Below, in pieces: positions 45,365-54,103 of a stretch of DNA of 64,000 bases. Source of the DNA: an uncultured Microbacterium sp. GTDB taxonomy: Bacteria; Actinomycetota; Actinomycetes; Actinomycetales; Microbacteriaceae. The stretch covers positions 1 to 64,000 of the forward strand of contig NZ_FLQR01000010.1 in assembly GCF_900078385.1 (NCBI RefSeq), in the 5' to 3' direction. The notes beneath the pieces are model-generated. The model had not been told where the DNA came from. It worked only from the letters and a program-made list of their open reading frames with translations, and made no database searches. The translations under genes were made by a program, and so were the position numbers. Positions within the stretch are counted from its first letter, which is position 1; the number at the start of each line of letters is the position of its first letter.

Positions 45365-46879
45365 ATGAAGCTCGAGCTCCGCGGAATCACGAAGAGATTC
45401 GGCAGCCTCGTCGCCAACGACCACATCGATCTCGTGGTCCAGTCGGGGGAGATCCACGCTCTCCTCGGCGAGAACGGCGCCGGCAAGTCCACGCTCATGA
45501 ACGTGCTGTACGGCCTCTACACCGCCGACGACGGGGAGATCCTGCTCGACGACGTCGTCCAGCACTTCCGCGGACCGGGTGACGCGATGGCGGCCGGCAT
45601 CGGCATGGTCCACCAGCACTTCATGCTGATCCCCGTCTTCACCGTCGCCGAGAACGTCATGCTCGGCCACGAGGACACGAAGGGCCTCGGCCGCCTCGAC
45701 CTGCAGAAGGCCCGCCAGCACGTGAAAGCCGTCGCCGACCGCTTCGGATTCCAGATCGACCCCGACGCGCTCGTGGGCGACCTCCCGGTCGGTGTGCAGC
45801 AGCGCGTCGAGATCATCAAGGCGCTCTCGCGCGACGCGAAGGTGCTCGTGTTCGACGAGCCGACCGCGGTGCTCACACCGCAGGAGACCGACGAGCTCAT
45901 GGCGATCATGCGCCAGCTCCGCGACGAGGGCACCTCCATCGTCTTCATCACCCACAAGCTCCGCGAGGTCCGCGAGGTCGCCGACCGGATCACCGTCATC
46001 CGCCTGGGCAAGGTCGTGGGGGAGGCCTCGCCCACCGCCACCAACGCCGAGCTCGCCTCGCTCATGGTCGGCCGCGCCGTCGAGCTCACCGTCCACAAGG
46101 CACCCCCGCAGATCCGCGAGGGCGGCCTGGAGGTCCGCGATCTCCGCGTCCTCACCGCCACCGGGGCCATCGTCGTCGACGACGTGAGCTTCGACGTCCG
46201 GCCGGGCGAGGTGCTCGCCGTCGCCGGCGTCCAGGGCAACGGTCAGACCGAACTCGTCGAGGCCATCGTCGGCCTCGCGGTGCGCACCGAGGGATCCATC
46301 CGCCTGGGCGGGGAGGAGCTCGTCGGCAAGAGCGTCCGCGGCATCCTCGAGTCCGGCGTCGGGTTCGTCCCCGAGGACCGCACGGAGGACGGGCTGGTGG
46401 GCGGATTCACCGTCGCCGAGAACCTCATCCTCGACCGCTCCACCGACCCGGCGTTCTCGACCTTCGGCACCATCCGCCGCGGCGTGCTCGACGAGTTCGC
46501 CCGGGAGCGGATCACCGAGTTCGACATCCGCACGCAGGGCGCCCAGACCCCGGCCGGAACGCTCTCCGGCGGCAACCAGCAGAAGGTCGTCATCGCACGC
46601 GAGATGAGCCGTGATCTCAAGCTGCTCGTCGCCGCCCAGCCCACCCGCGGCGTCGACGTCGGCTCCATCGAATTCATCCACAAGCGCATCATCGAGACGC
46701 GGGATGCCGGCATCCCCGTCGTCGTGGTGTCCACCGAGCTGGACGAGGTCACCGCACTCGCGGACCGGATCGCGGTCATGTACCGCGGGACGATCGTGGG
46801 CATCGTCCCCGGCGACACCCCGCGCGAGGCCCTCGGCCTCATGATGGCCGGCGCAACCGAACCGGAGGTGACCGCATGA
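45365..46879 (+). CDS. Nucleoside ABC importer, duplicated ATP-binding protein
   Basis: A 504-residue protein of two ATPase halves (about 1-235 and 250-500). The first has Walker A GENGAGKST and Walker B VLVFDEPTAVL; its signature is the variant LPVGVQQRVEI. In the second the Walker A is degenerate, AGVQGNGQTE, and the signature is LSGGNQQKVVIARE, the usual split for sugar and nucleoside importers of this class. AAGG precedes the ATG. It powers the two permeases downstream. Confidence 0.92.
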   Translation: MKLELRGITKRFGSLVANDHIDLVVQSGEIHALLGENGAGKSTLMNVLYGLYTADDGEILLDDVVQHFRGPGDAMAAGIGMVHQHFMLIPVFTVAENVMLGHEDTKGLGRLDLQKARQHVKAVADRFGFQIDPDALVGDLPVGVQQRVEIIKALSRDAKVLVFDEPTAVLTPQETDELMAIMRQLRDEGTSIVFITHKLREVREVADRITVIRLGKVVGEASPTATNAELASLMVGRAVELTVHKAPPQIREGGLEVRDLRVLTATGAIVVDDVSFDVRPGEVLAVAGVQGNGQTELVEAIVGLAVRTEGSIRLGGEELVGKSVRGILESGVGFVPEDRTEDGLVGGFTVAENLILDRSTDPAFSTFGTIRRGVLDEFARERITEFDIRTQGAQTPAGTLSGGNQQKVVIAREMSRDLKLLVAAQPTRGVDVGSIEFIHKRIIETRDAGIPVVVVSTELDEVTALADRIAVMYRGTIVGIVPGDTPREALGLMMAGATEPEVTA

Positions 46880-48183
46880 GCGGTTCGACGCCCGGCGCCG
46901 ACGACGCGGCGCGCCCCACCGAGCAGCTGCCGCCGGCCACCGGTCCGCTGACCGGGGAGCAGGTGCCCGCCCCACCGCGCTCCAACGTCTTCTTCCGGGA
47001 CCTGATGCGCGGCAGCGCCGTCACGACGTTCCTCGCGATCGTGCTGGCGATGATCGTCGGCGGCGTGCTGATCGCGATCACCAATGAGGCCGTGCAGGCG
47101 GCCGCGGGCTACTTCTTCTCGCGCCCGGGCGACACGATCGTGGCGATCTGGAACGCCGTCTACAACGGCTACGAGGCGCTCTTCCGCGGCGCGGTGTTCA
47201 ACCCGCGCGCGCCGAGCTTCGAGGCGCAGATCCGCCCCATCACCAACTCGCTCGGCTTCGCGGCCCCGCTGATCGCCGCCGGCCTCGGTGTCGCCCTCGC
47301 GTTCCGCGTGGGACTGTTCAACATCGGTGCCCGCGGCCAGATGCTCATCGGTGCGATGTTCGCCGGGCTGTTCGCGTTCAACCTCGACCTGCCCATGTGG
47401 CTCCACCTGCCGATCACGCTCGTCGCCGGCATCGTCGGCGGGGCGCTGTGGGGCGGACTGGTCGGTCTCCTGAAGGCGAAGACGGGCGCGCACGAGGTGA
47501 TCCTCACGATCATGCTCAACTACGTCGCGTTCTACCTCCTGCTGTGGATGCTGCGCAGCCCCGGGCTCCTGCAGATGACGGGCAGCAACCAGCCCCAGAC
47601 GAAGCCGACGCCGGCGTCGGCCCAGTTCCCCGAGCTGCTCGGTCCGCTGTTCCCCGCCCTGGACTGGGGCTTCGTGGTCGTGCTGCTGGCGACCGTGTTC
47701 GTCTGGTGGCTGATCGAACGGTCGAGCCTCGGACTCCGTCTGCGCGCCGTGGGTGAGAACCCGCACGCGGCACGTGCCGCGGGCATCAACGTCGAACGGC
47801 TCTACGTCTACGCGATGCTCTTCGCCGGCGGACTGGCGGGACTTGCCGCCATGAACCAGATCCAGGGCACCGTGGTCACCGGCTTCGGCGCCACGATCGA
47901 CGCCGGCATCGGGTTCGACGCCATCACCGTGGCGCTCCTCGGCCGGAGCCGGGCGTGGGGGACGTTCGCGGCCGGCATCCTGTTCGGCGCGCTCAAGGCG
48001 GGGTCGTTCTCGATGCAGGCGCAGGGCATCCCCGTCGACATCGTGCTCGTCGTCCAGTCGCTCATCGTGCTCTTCATCGCCGCGCCGCCGCTGCTGCGCG
48101 CGGTGTTCTTCCTCCCCAAGACCGAAGTCGAGAAGGCGTCCAAGGCGCGAGCCAAGGCCGCGAAGAAGGCGGTGGCGGCATGA
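46876..48183 (+). CDS. Nucleoside ABC importer permease 1
   Basis: A 435-residue permease with 8-10 membrane helices. The BPD_transp_2 fold shows in FRVGLFNIGARGQMLIGAM and GLRLRAVGENPHAARAAGIN. ATGA overlap with the ATPase gene sets the start at 46876. A charged Ala/Lys-rich tail ends the protein. Confidence 0.9.
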   Translation: MSGSTPGADDAARPTEQLPPATGPLTGEQVPAPPRSNVFFRDLMRGSAVTTFLAIVLAMIVGGVLIAITNEAVQAAAGYFFSRPGDTIVAIWNAVYNGYEALFRGAVFNPRAPSFEAQIRPITNSLGFAAPLIAAGLGVALAFRVGLFNIGARGQMLIGAMFAGLFAFNLDLPMWLHLPITLVAGIVGGALWGGLVGLLKAKTGAHEVILTIMLNYVAFYLLLWMLRSPGLLQMTGSNQPQTKPTPASAQFPELLGPLFPALDWGFVVVLLATVFVWWLIERSSLGLRLRAVGENPHAARAAGINVERLYVYAMLFAGGLAGLAAMNQIQGTVVTGFGATIDAGIGFDAITVALLGRSRAWGTFAAGILFGALKAGSFSMQAQGIPVDIVLVVQSLIVLFIAAPPLLRAVFFLPKTEVEKASKARAKAAKKAVAA

Positions 48184-49469
48184 GCGCGCCCACATCCACG
48201 CTCGAAGCGGACGACGGCACGATCCAGCTCGCCGTCGTCAAGGAGCGCCAGTTCAAGGTGCCGATCGTGTTCGGCGTCGTCATCGTGCTCCTCGGCGCGC
48301 TGTTCGCCTTCGCTCCCCGCGACGGCGTCTCCACCTTCCGGCTCGGCGACCCGTCGTCCGCGATCCCGCTGCCCGAGGTCGGACTGCCGACCGCGACGAC
48401 CAGCTGGATCCTGCTGGCCGTGCTCGTCGTCCTCGCCCTCTGGGCCGCGTGGGTGGCCTGGTCCTACCGCCGGACGCCGCTGTGGCTCACCGCGGTCTTC
48501 GGCGTCGTCGGCGTCTTCGCCTTCCTCGTGTGGGCGGCCGCCGGCGGCCTCGTCCCCGTGTCGAGTCTGCTGTTCGGGGCCGTCTCCCTCTCGGTGCCGC
48601 TCGTCTTCGGCGCCCTCGGCGGCGTGATCGGCGAACGGGTCGGCGTCGTCAACGTCGCCATCGAGGGCCAGCTGCTCCTGGGCGCCTTCTCCGCCGCGCT
48701 GCTGTCCAGCATCACCGGCAACCCGTTCGTGGGCCTCGTCGGCGCCATGATCGGCGGCGTCCTGGTCTCGCTCGTGCTGGCGGCGTTCGCGATCAAGTAC
48801 TTCGTCGACCAGGTCATCGTCGGTGTCGTGCTCAACGTGCTGGTGACCGGACTCACCGGCTTCCTCTACGGCGCGCTGCTCGTGCCGAACGAGATCGAGC
48901 TGAACCGCCCCGAGCGGTTCGGCCGCATCGAGATTCCGCTCCTGAGCGACATCCCGATCCTCGGCCCGGTCCTGTTCAACCAGACCTTCATCGTGTATCT
49001 GATGTACATCACGGTGGCCGTCGTCGCGTGGGGCCTGTACCGCACGCGGTGGGGACTGCGGCTGCGCGCCGTGGGTGAGCACCCGCAGGCCGCCGACACC
49101 GTCGGCGTCAAGGTCAACGCGACCCGCTTCTGGAACGTGACGCTCGCCGGCGCCATCGCCGGCGTGGGCGGGGCGTACTTCACGCTCGTCTCCGTGCCGC
49201 AGTTCGGCAAGGAGATGACCGCGGGTCTCGGCTTCATCGCCTTGGCCGCCGTGATCTTCGGTCGGTGGGATCCCATCCGGGCCACCCTCGCGGCGCTGCT
49301 CTTCGGCTTCGCGACCAACCTGCAGAACCTGCTGACGATCCTGAAGACCCCGATCCCCAGCGAGTTCATGCTCATGCTGCCCTACGTCGTGACGATCCTC
49401 GCCGTCGCGGGATTCGCCGGGCAGATCCGCGGGCCGGCGGCATCCGGCAAGCCGTACATCAAGGGATGA
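48180..49469 (+). CDS. Nucleoside ABC importer permease 2
   Basis: A 429-residue permease with about 10 hydrophobic segments. GERVGVVNVAIEGQLLLGAF and GLRLRAVGEHPQAADTVGV mirror permease 1. ATGA overlap sets the start at 48180. The track ORF beginning at 47955 is a shadow extension. Cytidine deaminase starts 1 bp after its stop, tying import to salvage. Confidence 0.9.
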   Translation: MSAPTSTLEADDGTIQLAVVKERQFKVPIVFGVVIVLLGALFAFAPRDGVSTFRLGDPSSAIPLPEVGLPTATTSWILLAVLVVLALWAAWVAWSYRRTPLWLTAVFGVVGVFAFLVWAAAGGLVPVSSLLFGAVSLSVPLVFGALGGVIGERVGVVNVAIEGQLLLGAFSAALLSSITGNPFVGLVGAMIGGVLVSLVLAAFAIKYFVDQVIVGVVLNVLVTGLTGFLYGALLVPNEIELNRPERFGRIEIPLLSDIPILGPVLFNQTFIVYLMYITVAVVAWGLYRTRWGLRLRAVGEHPQAADTVGVKVNATRFWNVTLAGAIAGVGGAYFTLVSVPQFGKEMTAGLGFIALAAVIFGRWDPIRATLAALLFGFATNLQNLLTILKTPIPSEFMLMLPYVVTILAVAGFAGQIRGPAASGKPYIKG

Positions 49470-49470
49470 C

Positions 49471-49869
49471 ATGACCGACATCGACTGGGACCAGCTGCGC
49501 CACGTCGCGACCGACGCCATGCGCCGCGCGTACGCTCCGTACTCCCGCTACAAGGTGGGCGCCGCAGCGCTCGTGAGCGACGGACGCATCGTGTCCGGCT
49601 GCAACGTGGAGAACGCGTCCTACGGCGTGGGGCTGTGCGCGGAGTGCGCCCTCGTGGGCGACCTGCACATGTCCGGCGGCGGCGAGCTCGTCGCGTTCGT
49701 GTGCGTGAACAACGACGGCGAGACGATCATGCCGTGCGGTCGCTGCCGGCAGCTGCTGTACGAATTCGCGCTGCCCGGGATGCTGCTGGAGACCGTGTCC
49801 GGCATCCGCACGATCGACGAGGTCCTGCCCGACGCGTTCGGGCCGCGCGACCTCGAGGCCGCGCGATGA
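49471..49869 (+). CDS. cdd: Cytidine deaminase
   Basis: A 132-residue tetrameric-type deaminase. CAEC (C56, catalytic E58) and PCGRC (C89, C92) supply the zinc site. It converts cytidine and deoxycytidine to uridine forms. It sits 1 bp behind the importer permease and overlaps deoA by 4 bases. Confidence 0.95.
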   Translation: MTDIDWDQLRHVATDAMRRAYAPYSRYKVGAAALVSDGRIVSGCNVENASYGVGLCAECALVGDLHMSGGGELVAFVCVNNDGETIMPCGRCRQLLYEFALPGMLLETVSGIRTIDEVLPDAFGPRDLEAAR

Positions 49870-51155
49870 GCGTCGAGCCGTTCGACGCCGTCGACGTCAT
49901 CCGCACCAAGCGCGATGGGGGAGCGGTCCCCGAGGACGCCCTCCGCTGGATGATCGACGCGTACACGCGCGGCTACGTCGCCGACGCGCAGATGGCGTCG
50001 TTCGCGATGGCGATCCTCCTCAACGGGATGCAGCGCGACGAGATCCGGGTCATGACGGACGCCATGATCGCCTCCGGGGAGCGGATGAGCTTCGCCGGTC
50101 TCGGCAAGCGCACCGTCGACAAGCACTCCACCGGCGGGGTCGGCGACAAGATCACGCTGCCGCTGGCCCCCCTCGTCGCGTCCTTCGGCGTCGCGGTGCC
50201 GCAGCTCTCCGGCCGCGGGCTCGGCCACACCGGCGGGACGCTCGACAAGCTCGAGTCCATCCCGGGCTGGCGCGCCGCCCTCAGCAACGACGAGCTCGTC
50301 GCGCAGCTCCGCGGCGTCGGCGCCGTCATCTGCGCCGCCGGCTCGGGTCTCGCCCCCGCCGACAAGAAGCTCTACGCGCTGCGCGACGTGACCGGCACCG
50401 TCGAGGCCATCCCGCTCATCGCCTCCAGCATCATGAGCAAGAAGATCGCCGAGGGCACCGACTCGCTCGTCCTGGACGTGAAGTTCGGCTCCGGTGCGTT
50501 CATGAAGGACGTCGACCGCGCCCGCGAGCTCGCCCGCACGATGGTCGCGCTCGGCACCGACTCGGGCGTGGCCACGACCGCGCTGCTCACCGACATGAAC
50601 ACGCCGCTGGGCCTGGCGATCGGCAACGCCAACGAGGTGCGCGAGTCCGTCGACGTGCTCGCCGGCGGCGGCCCGGCCGACGTCGTCGAGCTCACCGTCG
50701 CGCTCGCGCGGGAGATGCTCGCCCTCGCCGGCCAGCCCGACGCCGACGTCGACGCGGCGCTCCGCGACGGGCGCGCCATGGACGCGTGGCGCGAGATGAT
50801 CCGCGCGCAGGACGGCGACCCCGACGCCGCGCTGCCCCAGCCCCGCGAGACGCACACCGTCACGGCCGACGCCGACGGCGTCGTGACGCGCCTGGAGGCC
50901 CTGCCCTTCGGGGTGGCGGCGTGGCGCCTGGGCGCCGGACGCGCCCGCGCCCAGGACCCGGTCATCCACGCGGCCGGCATCGACCTGCACGTCAAGCCCG
51001 GCGACCGGGTCGTCGCAGGACAGGCGCTGTTCACCTTGCTCGCCGACGATGAGACCCGTTTCGCGCGCGCCCTCGACGCGCTCGACGACGCGTGGACGAT
51101 CGGCGCGGAGGCTCCGGCATCCACTCCGCTCGTCCTCGAGCGCATCACCGCCTGA
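49866..51155 (+). CDS. deoA: Thymidine / pyrimidine-nucleoside phosphorylase
   Basis: A 429-residue phosphorylase with KHSTGGVGDK (phosphate site), SGRGLGHTGGTLDKLE and SSIMSKKIAEG. It splits pyrimidine nucleosides to base and pentose-1-phosphate. ATGA overlap with cdd. The last codons and stop lie in the first copy of a 28-bp tandem duplication, so the C-terminus may vary between strains. Confidence 0.93.
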   Translation: MSVEPFDAVDVIRTKRDGGAVPEDALRWMIDAYTRGYVADAQMASFAMAILLNGMQRDEIRVMTDAMIASGERMSFAGLGKRTVDKHSTGGVGDKITLPLAPLVASFGVAVPQLSGRGLGHTGGTLDKLESIPGWRAALSNDELVAQLRGVGAVICAAGSGLAPADKKLYALRDVTGTVEAIPLIASSIMSKKIAEGTDSLVLDVKFGSGAFMKDVDRARELARTMVALGTDSGVATTALLTDMNTPLGLAIGNANEVRESVDVLAGGGPADVVELTVALAREMLALAGQPDADVDAALRDGRAMDAWREMIRAQDGDPDAALPQPRETHTVTADADGVVTRLEALPFGVAAWRLGAGRARAQDPVIHAAGIDLHVKPGDRVVAGQALFTLLADDETRFARALDALDDAWTIGAEAPASTPLVLERITA

Positions 51156-51215
51156 CGGACCGCCTGACGGCCTCACCGCCTGACGGACCGCCTGACGGCC
51201 TCACCGTCTGACTGC
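51145..51215 (+). repeat. 28-bp tandem duplication at the deoA 3' end
   Basis: A unit beginning TCACCGCCTGACGGACCGCC occurs at 51145-51172 and 51173-51200, with a partial third copy to 51215. Each unit itself contains CCGCCTGACGG twice. The deoA stop codon TGA falls in the first copy. Confidence 0.85.
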
Positions 51216-51244
51216 ACCACCGCTTGAGAAGGAGCCCCACCCCC

Positions 51245-52360
51245 ATGGCAACCGACACGCACGCCGACGCGACCCTGCAGGGCGTCCGCATCCAGAGTCT
51301 GCCGAAGGTGTCGCTCCACGACCACCTCGACGGTGCGCTGCGCCCCCAGACGATCATCGAGCTGGCCGCCGAGATCGGCCTGGATGTGCCCAGCACCGAC
51401 GCCGACGACCTCGCCGACTGGTTCGAGGACCAGAGCGACTCCGGCTCGCTCGTGGAGTACCTGAAGACGTTCGACCTCACGACCGCCGTCATGCAGACCC
51501 GCGACGGGCTCCGCCGCGTCGCGCGCGAATTCGTCGAGGACCTGGCCGCGGACGGCGTGATCTACGGCGAGGTGCGCTGGGCGCCCGAGCAGCACCTCGC
51601 GCGGGGACTCTCCCTCGACGAGGCCGTGCAGGCCGTGCAGGAGGGCATCGAAGAGGGTGAGGATGCCGTCGACGCGGGCGGCAAGGCGATCCGCGTCGGC
51701 CAGCTCATCACGGCGATGCGCCACACCGATCGGTCGCTCGAGATCGCCGAGCTCGCCGTCGCGCACCGCGGCCGCGGCGCCGTCGGCTTCGACATCGCCG
51801 GCCCCGAGGACGGCTTCCCGCCCTCGAACCACCGCGCCGCCTTCGACTACCTCGCGTCGGAGTTCTTCCCCGTCACGGTGCACGCCGGCGAGGCTGCGGG
51901 CCTGGATTCCATCCGCTCGGCCCTCATCGACGGACGCGCGCTGCGCCTCGGCCACGGGGTGCGCATCGCGGAGGACCTCGACGTCGTGCAGGAGAAGGGC
52001 GAAGAGGTCTTCGTGCAGTTCGGCGACCTCGCCCGCTGGGTGCGCGACCGGGAGATCCCGCTCGAGCTGTCGCCGTCGTCCAACCTGCAGACCGGCGCGA
52101 TCACGCGCTGGGGCACGCAGCTGGAGGACCACCCGTTCGACCTGCTCTACCAGCTGGGCTTCTCGGTGACGGTGAACGTCGACAACCGCACGATGAGCCG
52201 CACGTCGCTCACGCGCGAGCTGAAGCTCCTCGCCGACGCGTTCGAGTACACGCTGGAGGACCTCGAGGCCTTCCAGCTGAACGCCGCGGCCGCCGCGTTC
52301 CTCTCCGTCGAGGAGCGGGAAGAGCTGATCGAGCTCATCGCGGAGGGCTTCGACCGCTGA
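51245..52360 (+). CDS. add: Adenosine deaminase
   Basis: A 371-residue deaminase with HDHLDGALRP (zinc His pair), the catalytic HAGE and LGHGVRI. It makes inosine from adenosine. AGGAG precedes the ATG at 51245; an upstream in-frame start in the track is less likely. Last gene of the nucleoside uptake and salvage unit, 89 bp after deoA. Confidence 0.92.
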   Translation: MATDTHADATLQGVRIQSLPKVSLHDHLDGALRPQTIIELAAEIGLDVPSTDADDLADWFEDQSDSGSLVEYLKTFDLTTAVMQTRDGLRRVAREFVEDLAADGVIYGEVRWAPEQHLARGLSLDEAVQAVQEGIEEGEDAVDAGGKAIRVGQLITAMRHTDRSLEIAELAVAHRGRGAVGFDIAGPEDGFPPSNHRAAFDYLASEFFPVTVHAGEAAGLDSIRSALIDGRALRLGHGVRIAEDLDVVQEKGEEVFVQFGDLARWVRDREIPLELSPSSNLQTGAITRWGTQLEDHPFDLLYQLGFSVTVNVDNRTMSRTSLTRELKLLADAFEYTLEDLEAFQLNAAAAAFLSVEEREELIELIAEGFDR

Positions 52361-52384
52361 GCGCGGCCGGCCGACCGGAACTGT

Positions 52385-52402
52385 CGCCCGCCCTCGCGGG
52401 CG
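52385..52402 (+). terminator. Hairpin terminator after add
   Basis: CGCCCGC-CCTC-GCGGGCG is a perfect 7-bp GC stem 24 bp after the add stop. It likely ends the nucleoside operon before the molybdopterin unit. Confidence 0.55.
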
Positions 52403-52423
52403 GCACCCGCACGCCCTATCCTG

Positions 52424-52446
52424 AGCGATATCCGAGCGGTATCGCT
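52424..52446. promoter_or_regulatory. AGCGATA...TATCGCT inverted repeat before the Moco unit
   Basis: Seven-base arms with a 9-base spacer lie just downstream of a TATCCT -10 candidate (52417-52422) and ahead of the ribosome site of the Moco gene. It has the position of an operator; the regulator is unknown. Confidence 0.45.
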
Positions 52447-52464
52447 TGGCGGTGGGGAGAGGTC

Positions 52465-53058
52465 ATGGCAGTGTTCTCACGCGGTTTCGGCGGTCGGAGG
52501 CGCGAGACCGACCCGGCGATTCCGCCCGGCCAGTACCTGACGAAGGACTTCCCCGTCCTCTCCGCCGGGCCGACGCCCCGCATCCCGCTCGACGAGTGGA
52601 CCTTCCGGGTCGTCACCGAGAAGGCCACGACCACGACCTGGACGTGGGAGGAGTTCCAGGCGCTGCCCATCGAGGAGATCGACACCGACATCCACTGCGT
52701 CACCCGGTGGTCCAAGCTCGGCACGTCGTGGCGGGGCGTGTCGGTGGACACCCTGATGGCCGCCGTCGACACCGACGCGCAGTTCGCGATGGCCCACTCC
52801 TACGGCGGGTACACGACGAACGTCCCGATGGCGGACCTCCTCGGCGGCAAGGCGTGGGTCGCGTTCGAGTTCGACGGCGCACCGCTCGCGCCGGAGCACG
52901 GCGGTCCGGCGCGGCTGCTCGTGCCGCACCTCTACTTCTGGAAGAGCGCGAAGTGGGTCAACGCGCTGGTGATGCAGGATCGCGACCGGCCCGGATTCTG
53001 GGAGCAGAACGGCTATCACCTGCACGGCGACCCATGGACCGAGGAGCGCTATTGGTGA
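52465..53058 (+). CDS. Molybdopterin-dependent oxidoreductase, sulfite-oxidase fold, stand-alone domain
   Basis: A 197-residue protein with only the Moco-binding domain of the sulfite oxidase fold. The molybdenum-ligand Cys is in DIHCVTRWSKLGT, and the YGGYTTNVPMADL and HLYFWKSAKWVN segments are typical. No Tat or Sec signal is evident, so it probably acts in the cytoplasm. GAGAGG precedes the ATG. It is coupled to an FAD reductase and a zinc-ribbon gene, which suggests an NAD(P)H-fed reductase. The substrate is unknown. Confidence 0.85.
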   Translation: MAVFSRGFGGRRRETDPAIPPGQYLTKDFPVLSAGPTPRIPLDEWTFRVVTEKATTTTWTWEEFQALPIEEIDTDIHCVTRWSKLGTSWRGVSVDTLMAAVDTDAQFAMAHSYGGYTTNVPMADLLGGKAWVAFEFDGAPLAPEHGGPARLLVPHLYFWKSAKWVNALVMQDRDRPGFWEQNGYHLHGDPWTEERYW

Positions 53059-53777
53059 CCGTCGGCGGCTGGCGCCCGGCGACCCTCGCCGCCGCCCGTC
53101 CCGCCACCGCCCACGCGCGCATCCTGACCCTGCACGTCCCGGGCTGGCCGGGGAACCTGCCGGGCCAGCATCTCGACATCCGTCTGACGGCCGAGGACGG
53201 CTACCAGGCCGAGCGTTCCTACTCGATCGCGTCGTCCGGGCCCGGTGAGACCGTGGAGCTGGGGGTGGACCGCGTGGACGACGGCGAGGTGTCGCCCTAC
53301 TTCGTGGACGTCATCGAACCGGGCGACGCGCTCGAGGTGAAAGGCCCGCTGGGCGCCTACTTCGTGTGGGATGCCGCCGACCCGGCCCCGGTGCAGCTCA
53401 TCGCCGGCGGCTCGGGGATCGTCCCGCTCCTCGCGATGGCCCGTGCCCGGTCGGTCGCCGGCGGGCACGCGCCGTTCCGCCTGCTGTACTCCGTGCGCTC
53501 ACCGGGCGACGCCATGTACCGCGACGAGGTCGCGGGCCTGACCGCGGCCGGAATCACGGTGGACTGGCGGTACACGCGGCACGCGCCCGCCGACTGGACC
53601 GGCCCCGTGGGCCGGCTCACGGCGGACGGCCTCGCGGCCAGCGCGTGGCCGCCGGAGGCGGCCCCGACCGTGTTCGTCTGCGGTCCGACGGGTTTCGTCG
53701 AGGCGACCGCCGACCTGCTGGTCGCCGCCGGGCACCCGGCGGAGCGGGTCCGCACCGAGCGATTCGGAGGAGCCTGA
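53055..53777 (+). CDS. Ferredoxin-reductase-type FAD/NAD(P) oxidoreductase
   Basis: A 240-residue reductase of the FNR fold. The FAD motif is ERSYSIAS, the NAD(P) domain starts at IAGGSGIVPLLAM, and FVCGPTGFVEA is near the C-terminus. It lacks the C-terminal plant-type [2Fe-2S] domain of many dioxygenase reductases. GTGA overlap with the Moco gene implies a matched partner that passes electrons to it. The long track ORF from 52446 is a shadow. Confidence 0.87.
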   Translation: MTVGGWRPATLAAARPATAHARILTLHVPGWPGNLPGQHLDIRLTAEDGYQAERSYSIASSGPGETVELGVDRVDDGEVSPYFVDVIEPGDALEVKGPLGAYFVWDAADPAPVQLIAGGSGIVPLLAMARARSVAGGHAPFRLLYSVRSPGDAMYRDEVAGLTAAGITVDWRYTRHAPADWTGPVGRLTADGLAASAWPPEAAPTVFVCGPTGFVEATADLLVAAGHPAERVRTERFGGA

Positions 53778-54082
53778 TGGACGTCTCTCCCCACCACGGA
53801 GCGCCGCCGGACGAGCCGCATGGCCCGGTCCGCCACGTCGACGGCAATGCCCTCGCGGGCCTCCTCGCCGACGTCTTCGCAGGCGACATGACGATGGCCC
53901 TCCTCGCGTGCGGACACTGCGGGCAGGTCGGCCCGCTCGCGGCCGCGTCGGTGGAGGACGACGGAGCCGCGGCGATCGTCCGCTGCCGCGCCTGCACGCG
54001 GACGCTCCTCACCGTCCTGCGCCTCGACGGCCGTCTCTCGCTCCGCATCGGCGGACTCTCGCGCCTCGACCTCGCGTTGTGA
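53777..54082 (+). CDS. Small zinc-ribbon protein (DUF6510-like)
   Basis: A 101-residue protein with two CxxC pairs (ACGHCGQ and CRACTR) spaced as a zinc ribbon, and HVDGNALAGLLADVFAGDMT at the front. Its start overlaps the reductase stop by one base. Together with the Moco protein and reductase it forms a three-gene unit. I recall this family beside such genes, but its role is not known to me; a metal- or electron-carrying adaptor is speculative. Confidence 0.75.
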   Translation: MDVSPHHGAPPDEPHGPVRHVDGNALAGLLADVFAGDMTMALLACGHCGQVGPLAAASVEDDGAAAIVRCRACTRTLLTVLRLDGRLSLRIGGLSRLDLAL

Positions 54083-54103
54083 CGCGCCGGCCGCGGGCCG
54101 GGT

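Noticed and set aside
44081-46975. 964-codon minus-strand ORF over the nucleoside importer
   Set aside because: Antisense to BMP and ATPase genes with clear motifs; the translation is biased in the way high-GC shadows are.
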